A stretch of 64,000 nt of DNA from Clostridium_F caseinilyticum (GCF_046127645.1 NZ_CP175919.1), one strand, 5' to 3'; shown: positions 17,533 to 26,833, numbered from the stretch's first letter. Numbers and translations: made by a program. Notes: generated by a model from the letters alone, not told the origin.

Positions 17533-18252
17533 TTGAGTGAGTTTTTATTTGTTATTGTAATGGGAACTATTGTATCCTTAGCGGGAACAATGATAGGAGC
17601 TACAATAGGGGTATCTTTAAAGAATCCTTCTGAAAGGCTTCTTTCAAAATTGATGGGTTTTTCAGCAGGGCTTATGATATCTATAGTAATTTTTGATTTA
17701 ATACCAGAAGCTTTGAATACATGGGATTACTTTGGAGTTTTAATTTTTTTATTTCTAGGGGTACTAATTGTATATTTTATTGATAAAAATACAAATAGTA
17801 TAGATATAAATATGCATAAGAAGGTAGCTTTTATGACTGCTTTAGGGCTTATATTGCATAATTTTCCTGAAGGCATTTTAATGGGAGTTGGATTTCAAGC
17901 TGGAAGCAGATTAGGACTTAAGATGGCAATCATTATATCTATACACGATATACCAGAAGGCATAGCAGTAGCCACTCCTTTAATAGCATCTAAGGAAAAA
18001 AAGAGTAAAACCTTATTTTATGTTTTTGTTACTGCAGTTCCAACTTTATTTGGTGTATTTTTAGGTTTTTATATTGCAAATATATCTAAGAATTTTTTAA
18101 GTATGCTTTTATCACTTGCTTCAGGAATAATGATTTATGTTGTATGTGCTGAAATGATACCAGAATCAAGAAATCTTAGTGATAAGATTACCTCATATTT
18201 TTATATGATAGTAGGTATTATAGCTGGATTAGTTATAATAAAACTGCTATAA
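17533..18252 (+). CDS. ZIP-family divalent metal transporter
   Basis: Membrane protein of 239 residues with about eight hydrophobic segments. The two metal-site helices carry HNFPEGILMGVGF and HDIPEGIAVATPL, the ZIP signature HNxPEG/HxxPEG, and a third acidic motif FDLIPEAL lies near the N-terminus. ZIP proteins move zinc or other divalent cations into the cytosol. TTG start with SD AAGGTGA. It sits between the hypothetical membrane gene and ywlC. No metal-responsive site is recognised upstream; metal specificity is unknown. Confidence 0.9.
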   Translation: MSEFLFVIVMGTIVSLAGTMIGATIGVSLKNPSERLLSKLMGFSAGLMISIVIFDLIPEALNTWDYFGVLIFLFLGVLIVYFIDKNTNSIDINMHKKVAFMTALGLILHNFPEGILMGVGFQAGSRLGLKMAIIISIHDIPEGIAVATPLIASKEKKSKTLFYVFVTAVPTLFGVFLGFYIANISKNFLSMLLSLASGIMIYVVCAEMIPESRNLSDKITSYFYMIVGIIAGLVIIKLL

Positions 18253-18272
18253 AACTTAGGATGGTGTTTATT

Positions 18273-19328
18273 ATGGAAACAAAAGTTGTGAGATTAGATG
18301 AAAACAATATAGATAAGTATATTATAAATGAAGCGGGAAATATATTAAGACAAGGTGGGCTTGTAGTATTTCCTACAGAAACTGTATATGGACTAGGAGC
18401 TAATGCTTTAGATAAGAATGCAGTAAAAAAGATATTTGAAGCAAAAGGTAGGCCACAAGATAATCCTTTAATAGTTCATATTTCTAAAATAGATGCTATA
18501 GATGATTTAGTTGAAGAAACATCACCTATAGCTAAAAAAATAATGGATAAATTTTGGCCAGGACCTATAACAATAATATTAAAGAAAAAAGATATAATAC
18601 CTAATGAAACTAGCGCAGGATTAGACTCTATAGGAATTAGAATGCCATCTAATAAAATAGCAATGAAAATTATTTCAATGGCAGGTGTGCCTATAGCTGC
18701 ACCTTCTGCAAATTTATCAGGTAAACCTAGTCCAACAGATGTGGAAACTTGCATAAATGATTTATATGGTAAAGTAGATGCAATATTAGGCGGAGGTAGT
18801 TCTGAAGTAGGAGTTGAATCTACTGTAATAGATTGTACAATTAATCCACCTTGTATTTTAAGACCTGGTGGCATAACATTAGAAATGTTACAAGAGGTAG
18901 ATTCTGACATATATATTGATCCTGCTATAATGAAAAAACCAGAAAAAAATTTAAGACCAAAAGCTCCAGGCATGAAATATAGACATTATGCACCAAAGGC
19001 TCCATTAAAAATAATTAAGGGAGATTTAAATAAAACTATTGAAAAAATTAATGAAATGGTGCAAAATTATATAGATGAAAAAAAGAAAGTAGGAATTATA
19101 GCTACAGATGAAACTATATGCAATTATAAAAATGGAGAGGTAATTTCTATAGGAAGTAGAAATGATTTAGGCACTGTTGCTCATAACTTGTTTCATGTTT
19201 TAAGAAAGTTTGATGAAAAAAATGTAGATTTAATTTTATCAGAGGCATTTGAAGAAAAAGATATGGGAGTAGCAATAATGAATAGATTAAAGAAGTCAGC
19301 GGGATATGATATTATAAATTTAGATTAG
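18273..19328 (+). CDS. ywlC: L-threonylcarbamoyladenylate synthase (Sua5/YwlC type)
   Basis: About 351 residues. It makes threonylcarbamoyl-AMP from threonine, bicarbonate and ATP, the first step of the t6A37 modification of ANN-decoding tRNAs. The N-terminal YrdC domain shows GGLVVFPTETVYGLGANA and KGRPQDNPLIVH; after PGMKYRHYAPKAP comes the extra C-terminal Sua5 domain, so this is the long two-domain form. ATG at 18273 has AGGATGG 8 bases upstream; an ATG at 18261 would overlap that site. Followed by ywlE and rpiB as in Bacillus. Confidence 0.94.
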   Translation: METKVVRLDENNIDKYIINEAGNILRQGGLVVFPTETVYGLGANALDKNAVKKIFEAKGRPQDNPLIVHISKIDAIDDLVEETSPIAKKIMDKFWPGPITIILKKKDIIPNETSAGLDSIGIRMPSNKIAMKIISMAGVPIAAPSANLSGKPSPTDVETCINDLYGKVDAILGGGSSEVGVESTVIDCTINPPCILRPGGITLEMLQEVDSDIYIDPAIMKKPEKNLRPKAPGMKYRHYAPKAPLKIIKGDLNKTIEKINEMVQNYIDEKKKVGIIATDETICNYKNGEVISIGSRNDLGTVAHNLFHVLRKFDEKNVDLILSEAFEEKDMGVAIMNRLKKSAGYDIINLD

Positions 19329-19337
19329 GAGGAACTA

Positions 19338-19790
19338 ATGAATATATTATTTGTTTGTACGGGAAATACTTGTAGAAGTTTTATGGCAGAAGCTATATTT
19401 AATAATTTAAATAATATGGAAGAATTAGCTGCTAAATCAGCGGGTATAGCTGTGGTACCAGGAAGCATTTCATCAAGTAATGCTTGTAAAATAATTAATG
19501 AAGATATTGATATAGACCTATCTAATAGAGAAGCAGTACAATTAGATGAAGACATATTAGATCAATCAGATTTAATATTAACCATGACATATTCAGCTAA
19601 AGATTTATTATCTAATTTATCTCAGGAAGATAGTGATAGAATTTTTTGTATAACTGAATATGTAGGAGCAGAAGGAGAAATTTCAGATCCTTTTGGTGGA
19701 GATATAGAAGTATATAGAAATACTTATAATCAATTAAAAAATATTATTTTATTATTATTAAAAAAATTAAAAGAAGATAGACAAAACTAA
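19338..19790 (+). CDS. ywlE: Low-molecular-weight protein arginine phosphatase (YwlE-like)
   Basis: Protein of 150 residues with the low-molecular-weight phosphatase fold. The active-site loop CTGNTCRS (residues 7-14) and the general acid in SDPFGG near 118-123 are present. The threonine in CTGNT is the residue that favours phosphoarginine over phosphotyrosine in Bacillus YwlE, so arginine phosphatase is more likely. SD AGGAGG; 9 bases after ywlC. No mcsB is visible in this window. Confidence 0.88.
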   Translation: MNILFVCTGNTCRSFMAEAIFNNLNNMEELAAKSAGIAVVPGSISSSNACKIINEDIDIDLSNREAVQLDEDILDQSDLILTMTYSAKDLLSNLSQEDSDRIFCITEYVGAEGEISDPFGGDIEVYRNTYNQLKNIILLLLKKLKEDRQN

Positions 19791-19813
19791 TAGGTGGTTT
19801 ATCTTCTTTTTTT
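19769..19813 (+). terminator. Terminator overlapping the end of ywlE
   Basis: An 11-bp stem (19769-19779 / 19800-19810) begins inside the last ywlE codons and is followed by T residues. Confidence 0.65.
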
Positions 19814-19849
19814 GCAAAAATTAATATAAATAATGTGGAGGTGTTTTAA

Positions 19850-20287
19850 ATGAAAATAGCTTTAGGAAGCGATCACGCAGGATTACCTTTAAAAAATGAA
19901 ATAATAAAACATTTAAAGGACAAAGGAATAGAAATAGAAGATTTTGGTACATATACAGAAGAATCTTGTGACTATCCAGATTATGCGAAAAAAGTTGCAG
20001 AAAAGGTTGCAGCAAAAGAATTTGATTTTGGAATATTAGTATGTGGAACAGGTATAGGCATAAGTATAGCTGCTAATAAAGTTAAAGGAATTAGAGCAGC
20101 TTTATGCAGTGATACTTTTAGTGCTCATGCATGTAGAGAACATAATAATGCTAATATATTAGCCCTAGGACAAAGAGTTGTAGGTGTTGGTTTAGCATTA
20201 GACATAGTAGATAATTTCTTAAATGCTAAATTCCAAGGTGGAAGGCATGAAAACAGAATCAATAAAATGATGGAAATAGAAAAATAA
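19850..20287 (+). CDS. rpiB: Ribose-5-phosphate isomerase B
   Basis: Isomerase of 145 residues interconverting ribose 5-phosphate and ribulose 5-phosphate in the pentose phosphate pathway. Motifs: ALGSDHAGLPLK at the N-terminus, the catalytic cysteine region LVCGTGIGISIAANK near 64-78, and ALCSDTFSAHACREHNNAN. Normal length. SD GGAGGTG. A related allose-6-phosphate isomerase would look similar, but the housekeeping context supports RpiB. glyA, which follows in Bacillus, is absent here. Confidence 0.93.
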   Translation: MKIALGSDHAGLPLKNEIIKHLKDKGIEIEDFGTYTEESCDYPDYAKKVAEKVAAKEFDFGILVCGTGIGISIAANKVKGIRAALCSDTFSAHACREHNNANILALGQRVVGVGLALDIVDNFLNAKFQGGRHENRINKMMEIEK

Positions 20288-20315
20288 TATAACAGATAAT
20301 TAGGAGGAAATATAA

Positions 20316-20945
20316 ATGAGTAAAGTAACACAAATAGCACATCCATTAATTCTACATAAATTAGCTTTGATTAGAGATAAAAATACTGGTTCTAAAGATT
20401 TTAGAGAATTAGTAGAAGAAGTAGCTATGCTTATGGCTTATGAAGTTACAAGAGATTTACAATTAAAGGAAGTTGAAATAGAAACTCCTATATGTAAAAC
20501 AAAATGTAAAATGTTATCAGGTAAGAAAGTAGCAATAGTTCCAATATTAAGAGCAGGACTTGGAATGGTTGGTGGAATGACTAGTTTAATACCAGCAGCA
20601 AAAGTTGGACATATAGGACTTTACCGTGATGAAGAAACTTTAAAACCTGTAGAATATTTTTGTAAATTACCTCAAGATATTGGAGATAGAGATGTAATTG
20701 TTACAGATCCAATGCTTGCTACAGGAGGATCTGCAAAAGATGCAATAACATTATTAAAAGAAAAAGGAGCAAAACATATAAGATTGATGTGCCTAGTAGC
20801 AGCTCCAGAAGGAATTAAAGAAGTTATGGATGAACATCCAGATGTAGATATATATGTAGCTTCTGTAGATGAAAAACTTAATGAAAAAGGTTATGTAGTT
20901 CCAGGTTTAGGAGATGCAGGAGACAGACTATACGGAACAAAATAA
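20316..20945 (+). CDS. upp: Uracil phosphoribosyltransferase
   Basis: Protein of 209 residues, makes UMP from uracil and PRPP. The PRPP-binding loop VTDPMLATGGSAKDA (about 129-143) and the uracil-binding C-terminal YVVPGLGDAGDR are present, as is IVPILRAGLGM. Normal length, SD TAGGAGG, 28 bases after rpiB. A strong terminator follows, after which conserved synteny is broken by the decayed exporter region. Confidence 0.97.
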   Translation: MSKVTQIAHPLILHKLALIRDKNTGSKDFRELVEEVAMLMAYEVTRDLQLKEVEIETPICKTKCKMLSGKKVAIVPILRAGLGMVGGMTSLIPAAKVGHIGLYRDEETLKPVEYFCKLPQDIGDRDVIVTDPMLATGGSAKDAITLLKEKGAKHIRLMCLVAAPEGIKEVMDEHPDVDIYVASVDEKLNEKGYVVPGLGDAGDRLYGTK

Positions 20946-21009
20946 AAAAAAATTATCGTTTAACAGTTTTTAAAGGTTAATAATTAAAACAATAAATACT
21001 TTTAGTAAA

Positions 21010-21057
21010 TAAATAACCATAAAAATAATTATTATTTTTATGGTTATTTATTTTTTC
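21010..21057 (+). terminator. Terminator of upp
   Basis: A near-continuous 20-bp palindrome (21010-21029 / 21031-21050) followed by a T-run. Confidence 0.8.
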
Positions 21058-21376
21058 ATGAGATAAAGAGTGGCACCTTAAATTCTAGATTTATTTTCAA
21101 TAAGCTTTATGTTATTAATAGTTTTTGCATTAGTCTAATTTGTTATAACAATGTTATGAATCTAGTAATGACAAAGTGGAAAGCAAAAAATAAAAAATTT
21201 ATTTAGTATAATTTTATCAAACCTACTTATACCGATGAATATAACCTGTTTTATGAGTTTGCCAAAGGCTATATTAAATAAATTTAATTTATGAATAAAA
21301 TTTATTTATGAATAAAAGAAGTTAGTATAAATAATAATTATTCAAATATAGAATTTTTTGAACTATATATAGAAAA
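21058..21376. other. Gap with no intact gene, start of the decayed region
   Basis: About 320 AT-rich bases. A possible 41-codon frame (21156-21281) is broken by an in-frame TAG and has no SD, so it is at best a remnant. A short direct repeat (TTTATGAATAAAA, twice) lies near 21289-21316. Nothing else is recognised. Confidence 0.4.
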
Positions 21377-21417
21377 AAATAAGATGATTCTTGTTTATAT
21401 TAAGAATCATCTTATTT
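21377..21417 (-). terminator. Strong minus-strand terminator
   Basis: Perfect 16-bp stem (21377-21392 / 21402-21417) with a 9-base loop. On the minus strand it runs straight into a T-run (21370-21378 complement), so it belongs to the minus-strand remnant at 21445-21650. Confidence 0.8.
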
Positions 21418-21444
21418 AACTATTATTTATAATATTTTTTCTTT

Positions 21445-21650
21445 TTACTTTTTTGCTAAAAACAATGCTAATATACTAAATATCATTAAATTTAATCGAA
21501 ATAGCCAGAAATCTCTATCTATTTCTAAGAATGTACTATTAGTTAATATCCATATTGAACCAACAAATAATGAATATAATCCAATTAATAATAAGAATCT
21601 TTTTTGATAAATAATATATTTCTCTTTAAGTATTTTATTTTTATTTAATA
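21445..21650 (-). pseudogene. Remnant of a small membrane protein gene, 5' end lost
   Basis: An open minus-strand frame of about 66 codons ending at 21445 with no ATG, GTG or TTG start in its first part. It reads KEKYIIYQKRFLLLIGLYSL, then hydrophobic and charged sequence ending LALFLAKK, with two likely membrane segments. The strong terminator just beyond supports that it was a gene. Its 5' side runs into the truncated ABC gene at about 21650, which suggests a deletion joined the two. Not recognised by family. Confidence 0.4.
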
Positions 21651-21655
21651 AATGT

Positions 21656-22234
21656 AATTTTAATATATATATAGAAACATTAAGAGATAAAATAGCTTAT
21701 ATATCTCAAGAAACTTTTTTATTTAATGGAACTATAAAGGAAAACTTATCTTTAGGGAATCCCTATATTACATATGAAGAGATTATAGAAGCATGTAAAA
21801 GAGCTCAAATACATGACTTTATAAATTCTCTTCCACTAAGATATAACACATTGGTAGAGGAGAATGGATCTAACTTTTCTGGTGGTCAAAAGCAAAGATT
21901 ATCAATAGCTAGGGCAATACTAAAAAAACCTGAAATATTAATAATGGATGAGGCTACAAGCAGCTTAGATTCTATAACAGAGCGAGCTATAGAAAATACT
22001 ATGAATGAATTTAATGAAGGTATAACAACTATTATAATAGCCCATAGATTAAGTACTATTAGAAGATGCAATACCATATATGTTTTAGATAAAGGTGAGA
22101 TTATAGAAAAAGGATCTCATAATGAATTAATAAATATTGAAGGTAGGTATTATAACCTTTGGAAGGATCAACTTCCCTTTGATGATGTTAAACTTGAAGT
22201 TTCTGCATCAAAGGATAAGGGAGGGATTAACTAA
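21656..22234 (+). pseudogene. 5'-truncated ABC transporter (peptide/bacteriocin exporter type)
   Basis: Only the last about 190 codons of an ABC exporter remain: Q-loop IAYISQETFLF, signature FSGGQKQRLSIARAIL, Walker B ILIMDEATSSLDS and H-loop IIIAHRLSTI. The membrane domain, Walker A and any peptidase domain are missing, so it cannot work. The frame is open back to about 21641 and joins unrelated sequence near 21650. The stop overlaps the HlyD start (TAATG), showing the two were translationally coupled. With HlyD next door, the original was most likely a double-glycine peptide or bacteriocin exporter. Confidence 0.85.
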
Positions 22235-23667
22235 TGAAGCCAATAATACAAAATATTGATGAAATGAAAGATAGCAGAGAAATATTAGAATCTAAACATC
22301 ACCCCTTTACAACCATTTTTATTTATATATTACTTTTAATATTTTTGAGTGCCTTTATATGGTGTTGGTTTGCTGAAAAGAAAATAGTTATAGATGTACA
22401 AGGTGTAGTTAGACCTAATGAAAATATTCATAAGGTATCTAATCTTTTAGGAAATAAAGTTTCCTCTGTAAATTTTAAAAATGGTGATAAAGTAGAAAAA
22501 GAAAAGATTTTATATACTTTATAACATAAAGAATTAGATGTTCAAAGGAGTTCATTAGATAAGAGTAAAAAGGACTTAGAAAAAGAAATAAGTAATTTAG
22601 AAAAATTAAAAAAGAGTATATCAGATAATAAAAATTATTTTACTGATAGCAAAGATGAAAAAGAGTACTATAACAAATATTTAAATTATGAAAAGAGCAA
22701 AAAAAACCCTGACAACAATAAAAAGGTAGTGAATTCACAAATAGATAATTTAAATTCTAAGATAAACAATTTAAATTTATTAAATAGGTCAGTATAAAAC
22801 AATACTAACTATTTAAGTTCTGGTACTTCATATTATAGTCAATTTAAGGATTACAAAATAAATATAGAAGGTTATGAAAAAAATATAAAAGCTTTAGAGG
22901 ATTCCTATAATTTGTTAAAGAACAAAAAGGCAGAAGAAGTTTTAATAAATGATGCAAAAGCTAAACTTGAAGGCGCTAAATTAGAACTTACAAAATATAA
23001 AAATCAATTTACATTAAATATAGAAAATGCTATAGAGGAATGTAATGATAGAATAAGGGATTTAAATAATCAAACATCAAGTAGTGATGATGCAAAAGAA
23101 ATAAATGAAGAGAAGATAAAAAGTTCTTCTTTGGTTGAAATTGATAATTCAATAAAGTTAAATAAACAAAAACTTGAAGAAATAAAAACTAATTTAAAAG
23201 TTGTAGATATGAATATTGATAAATGTACTATAAAAGCCCCTATAGATGGTATTGTTGATATAAGCGCTCCCATTAAAGCAGGGGATTTAGTAGGTGAAGG
23301 GCAAGAAGTTTTAAATATACTACCATCTGAATCAAAATATAAAATAGATCTTATCATACTTAATAAAGATGTAGCAAATATAAAAAAGGGTACAAATATA
23401 AAATATGATTTTCAGGCACTACCTTATAAGGAATATGGATATTTAGATGGTAAATTAGAAAATATAAGTGTTGATTCAAAGTTAGATCCTAAAAGTGGAA
23501 TAAGCTTTTATACGGGTGAAGCTTCTATAGATAGTAAGCCTTTATATAGTCATAAAGGAGAAAAGGCACAAATAAAATCTGGCATGGTATGTACTGCAAA
23601 AATAATAACAAGAAAAGATGGTTTATTATTTATTAGAAAAGATAAATTTAAAAGAGTAATTTTATAG
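22234..23667 (+). pseudogene. HlyD-family secretion adaptor, broken by stops and a frameshift
   Basis: A membrane-fusion adaptor of about 477 codons. It has an N-terminal membrane helix (about 29-49), a lipoyl-like half (VDVQGVVRPNENIHK), a long coiled coil, the second lipoyl half (IDKCTIKAPIDGIVD) and a beta domain. Three lesions: in-frame TAA at 22522-22524, in-frame TAA at 22795-22797, and a likely frameshift near 23620, since the other frame there reads YYLLEKINLKE, the usual end of this family, and stops at 23659. The remaining pieces are otherwise well kept, so decay is recent. It would have worked with the ABC gene before it. Confidence 0.88.
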
Positions 23668-23704
23668 TATTCTTTATTTTAAAGAGTTATATTATTTTTC
23701 CTTG

Positions 23705-23910
23705 GTTTAAAAAATGGGGATATGTGGTGTAAAAGGCATTTGAACAAGATTAGAGATTCTTATTTGTTTTTGCAAAATATATGTATGTTTCAAATTATTG
23801 TTTGAGCGTTTAGCGAGTTATGATTTGAAATCATATATTTTAATAAAAAATAAATTAGAATCTCTTATTGAAATGAATTGCTTTTCTAACTACATATCCC
23901 TTTTTTAAAC
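23705..23910. repeat. Long palindromic element A
   Basis: About 206 bases forming an imperfect inverted repeat along most of its length. Outer arms GTTTAAAAAA / TTTTTTAAAC with GGGATATGT / ACATATCCC; next, arms around GGCATTTGAACAAG and TGAAATGAATTGC; innermost, TTTCAAATTAT and ATGATTTGAAA around a short GAGCG-TTTAGCGAG centre. The middle arms match those of the element at 52.5 kb. No ORF. The remainder of the gap to comEB (23911-24036) is AT-rich and must hold its promoter. Confidence 0.7.
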
Positions 23911-24036
23911 TAGGGGTTGTATAAAGTGACAATTTCCTTAAAATGTTCTTAAATGCTTTTAATTATTTGGGTTTTATTATAGAATAAAGTAGAGTTATAA
24001 TTGAAATTTTATTTATACTATATAATGGAGGGTTCA

Positions 24037-24525
24037 ATGGATAGAGTAGATAAGAATAATTATTATTTAGATATATGTGAAACTATTTTGGAGAGAGGCA
24101 CATGTCTTAGAAGAAATTTTGCTGCCATAATAGTTAAGAACGATGAGATAATGTCAACAGGTTATGCAGGGGCACCTAGAGGAAGGAAAAATTGTTGTGA
24201 TTTAGGATATTGTAAAAGAGAAGAGTTAAAGGTACCTCGTGGTACTAGATATGAACTTTGTAGGTCTGTTCATGCAGAACAGAATGCTATCATATCTGCT
24301 AGAAGACAAGATATGATAGCATCAACTATGTATTTAGTTGGTAAAGAATATAATACTGGTAAATATGTGGCCAACGCTGCACCTTGTTCTCTTTGCAAAA
24401 GATTTATAATAAACTCTGGAATTGAAAAAGTAGTTATAAGAGATTCTAAAGAAAAATTTAGAATTATACAAGTTGAGGAATGGATAGAAAATGATGATTC
24501 ATTAGATGGTGATGGATCCTATTAA
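24037..24525 (+). CDS. comEB: dCMP deaminase-like zinc deaminase (ComEB family)
   Basis: About 162 residues of the CMP/dCMP deaminase family. Zinc-site motifs CHAEQ-type SVHAEQNAI (about 80-88) and APCSLCK (about 115-121) are present, and additional cysteines (NCCDLGYC) sit between, as in bacterial ComEB/dCMP deaminases. It would convert dCMP to dUMP for dTTP synthesis. The ATG at 24037 has GGAGGG 5 bases upstream; the in-frame TTG at 24001 lacks an SD. It stands alone, with tagO-like following after about 100 bases. Confidence 0.85.
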   Translation: MDRVDKNNYYLDICETILERGTCLRRNFAAIIVKNDEIMSTGYAGAPRGRKNCCDLGYCKREELKVPRGTRYELCRSVHAEQNAIISARRQDMIASTMYLVGKEYNTGKYVANAAPCSLCKRFIINSGIEKVVIRDSKEKFRIIQVEEWIENDDSLDGDGSY

Positions 24526-24627
24526 TAATAAATTGATTTATAGCTCTTTTATTTATCATGGTTGATTTAATATAGTTAATATTGATTAAATAATAAGTCC
24601 TGTAATTAGATTAAGGAGAGTTTTATA

Positions 24628-25662
24628 ATGGATACGAATTTGTACATAATTGGAGCTATTACAGCTATAGTGCTATCAATTGTTTTAACACCTATAGTAA
24701 AAAAAGTTGCGTTTGTATTAGGGGTAGTAGATATACCTAAAGACGAAAGAAAAATTCATAAAAAACCTATACCACTTTTAGGAGGTATAGCAATATATAT
24801 ATCTTTTGTAGTTGCTTTAGTGTTAAAAAGGGGTCCTTTAACTTTAGAAGAAGTGGGTATAATATTAGGAGCTACTGTTATAGTTATAGGCGGATTTATT
24901 GATGATAAATATGATATTTCCCCTATAAAAAAGATTATATTTCAATTAGTTGCAGCTATTTGTTTAATAGTGTTTGGATTGAAGATACAATTTATAACTA
25001 ATCCTTTTGATCAGTCTACCCTATATGTAGCATTACATGTGTTTGCTATACCTATAACTATATTATGGGTTATAGGTATAACTAATGCTTTAAATTTAAT
25101 AGATGGGCTAGATGGATTAGCAGCAGGTGTTGCATTAATTTCATGTGTTACAATGTTTGTAATAGCTGTTTTAAATCAAAGATGGGAGGCAGCTATATTA
25201 ACTAGTATATTAAGTGGCTCCATATTGGGTTTTTTACCCTATAATTTTAATCCTGCATCTATATTTATGGGGGATACTGGATCTCAACTTTTAGGATATT
25301 TGCTAGCAGCTATATCTATAGAAGGGGCTATTAAGTCTGCCACAGCTTTTGCTATAGTTGTACCAATATTAGCGTTAGGGCTACCTATCTATGATACATT
25401 ATTTGCTATGATTAGAAGAAAGATAAATGGAAAACCAATAATGCAAGCGGATAGAGGGCATCTTCATCATAGACTTTTAGATATGGGATTAACCCAACGC
25501 CAAGCAGTTGTAATAATGTATTTAATAAGTGCTGTATTAGGAAGCTTTGCCATAATAGCTATGCAAATAAGTAATCAGAAATCATATTTTTTACTTGCAA
25601 CGATAATGCTAGCTCTTATATTAATAGCATGGAAATGTGGATTTTTTAAACATAAAGAATAA
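24628..25662 (+). CDS. Undecaprenyl-phosphate GlcNAc-1-phosphate transferase (TagO/WecA type)
   Basis: Polytopic membrane enzyme of 344 residues that starts wall polysaccharide or teichoic acid synthesis by moving GlcNAc-1-phosphate onto the lipid carrier. Motifs: GGIAIYISF near the N-terminus, FIDDKYDISP (catalytic aspartates, about 90-99), NLIDGLDGLAAG (about 144-155), FMGDTGSQLLG, and the cytosolic DRGHLHHRLLDMG. About ten membrane helices. The next gene, the UDP-GlcNAc 2-epimerase, begins 13 bases later, so both supply a wall polymer. Confidence 0.92.
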   Translation: MDTNLYIIGAITAIVLSIVLTPIVKKVAFVLGVVDIPKDERKIHKKPIPLLGGIAIYISFVVALVLKRGPLTLEEVGIILGATVIVIGGFIDDKYDISPIKKIIFQLVAAICLIVFGLKIQFITNPFDQSTLYVALHVFAIPITILWVIGITNALNLIDGLDGLAAGVALISCVTMFVIAVLNQRWEAAILTSILSGSILGFLPYNFNPASIFMGDTGSQLLGYLLAAISIEGAIKSATAFAIVVPILALGLPIYDTLFAMIRRKINGKPIMQADRGHLHHRLLDMGLTQRQAVVIMYLISAVLGSFAIIAMQISNQKSYFLLATIMLALILIAWKCGFFKHKE

Positions 25663-25675
25663 GGAGGCAAGAAAA

Positions 25676-26833
25676 GTGAATAAGGTAAAAACTATTACTA
25701 TATTTGGAACTAGACCAGAAGCTATAAAAATGGCTCCTCTAGTTAAAGAATTAGAAAAAAGAGGAGAAATAGAAAATAAGGTTTGCGTAACGGCACAACA
25801 TAGAGAAATGTTAGATCAGGTTTTAGAATTGTTTAATATAAAGCCAGATTTTGATCTTAATATAATGAAATCAAAACAAAGTCTTACAGGTATAACTACT
25901 AGAGTATTAGAAGGATTGGAGGAAATTTTTGACAAAGAGCAACCAAATTTAATATTAGTTCACGGTGACACAACTACAACTTTTGCAGGGGCTTTAGCAG
26001 GTTTCTATAAGCAAATCAAAGTAGGACATGTAGAAGCGGGATTAAGAACTTTTGATAAATATTTTCCTTTTCCAGAGGAAATGAATAGAAAAATTACAGG
26101 GAGTATAGCAGATTTGAATTTTGCGCCTACTATAGGTTCTAAGAATAATTTATTAAGAGAAGCTATAGATGAAGAAAGTATATTTGTAACAGGAAATACG
26201 GTTATAGATGCCATGGAGTTTACTGTAGAACAGGGTTATGTCTTTGAAAATAACAATTTAAATAGAATAGATTATAAAAATAAAAAGGTTATAATGGTTA
26301 CAGCTCATAGAAGAGAAAATTGGGGAGAAGGTATAGAAAATATTTGCAGTGCCTTAAAAACTGTAGTGGAAAAATATAATGATGTTGAGATTGTATATTT
26401 AGTTCATTTAAATCCAGTGGTGAGGGATACAGTTTATAGAACATTAGGAGATTTAGAAAGAGTACATCTATTAGATCCATTGGATACAAAGGAAACTCAC
26501 AATTTAATGAATAAATGTTATATGTTAATGACAGATTCAGGTGGACTTCAAGAAGAAGCACCTCATTTAGGTAAGCCTGTTTTAGTGTTAAGAGATGTAA
26601 CAGAAAGACCAGAAGCTGTAAAAGTAGGTACAGTTAGATTGGTGGGAACAGATAAAAAAGTTATAGTGAAGGAAGCATGTGACTTAATAGAAAATAAACA
26701 AAAGTATGATAATATGAGAAAAGCTATAAATCCATATGGAGATGGAAAGGCATCAGCTAGGATCGTAGATAGTATATTATATTATTTTGGTAAGACAGAA
26801 AAAAGGCCAAAGGAATTTTACATTAATAAATAA
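25676..26833 (+). CDS. mnaA: UDP-N-acetylglucosamine 2-epimerase
   Basis: About 385 residues, non-hydrolysing epimerase interconverting UDP-GlcNAc and UDP-ManNAc for wall polymers. Motifs: FGTRPEAIKMAPL at the start, GDTTTTFAGALAGFY and VEAGLRTFDKYFPFPEEMNR, and VTAHRRENWG ... DSGGLQEEAPHLGKPVLVLR near the C-terminus. The GTG at 25676 has AAGGAGG 9 bases upstream; a TTG further up would overlap the previous gene. The position between upp/tagO and atpI is also seen in other Firmicutes. Confidence 0.94.
   Translation: MNKVKTITIFGTRPEAIKMAPLVKELEKRGEIENKVCVTAQHREMLDQVLELFNIKPDFDLNIMKSKQSLTGITTRVLEGLEEIFDKEQPNLILVHGDTTTTFAGALAGFYKQIKVGHVEAGLRTFDKYFPFPEEMNRKITGSIADLNFAPTIGSKNNLLREAIDEESIFVTGNTVIDAMEFTVEQGYVFENNNLNRIDYKNKKVIMVTAHRRENWGEGIENICSALKTVVEKYNDVEIVYLVHLNPVVRDTVYRTLGDLERVHLLDPLDTKETHNLMNKCYMLMTDSGGLQEEAPHLGKPVLVLRDVTERPEAVKVGTVRLVGTDKKVIVKEACDLIENKQKYDNMRKAINPYGDGKASARIVDSILYYFGKTEKRPKEFYINK

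Noticed and set aside
21156..21281. Possible 41-codon frame (MNLVMTKWKAKNKKFI, TAG, then FIKPTYTDEYNLFYEFAKGY region) near the lost exporter, as a bacteriocin precursor
   Set aside because: It has an in-frame TAG, no SD, no double-glycine leader and no similarity I recognise; at most a remnant.
21851..22234. Stand-alone ATPase subunit of 127 residues starting at 21851
   Set aside because: The frame continues upstream with conserved ABC sequence (IAYISQETFLF) and lacks Walker A; it is a truncated exporter.
22234..22524. Separate 96-residue membrane protein
   Set aside because: The same frame continues past the TAA into clear HlyD sequence, so this is the N-terminal piece of a broken adaptor gene, not a gene of its own.
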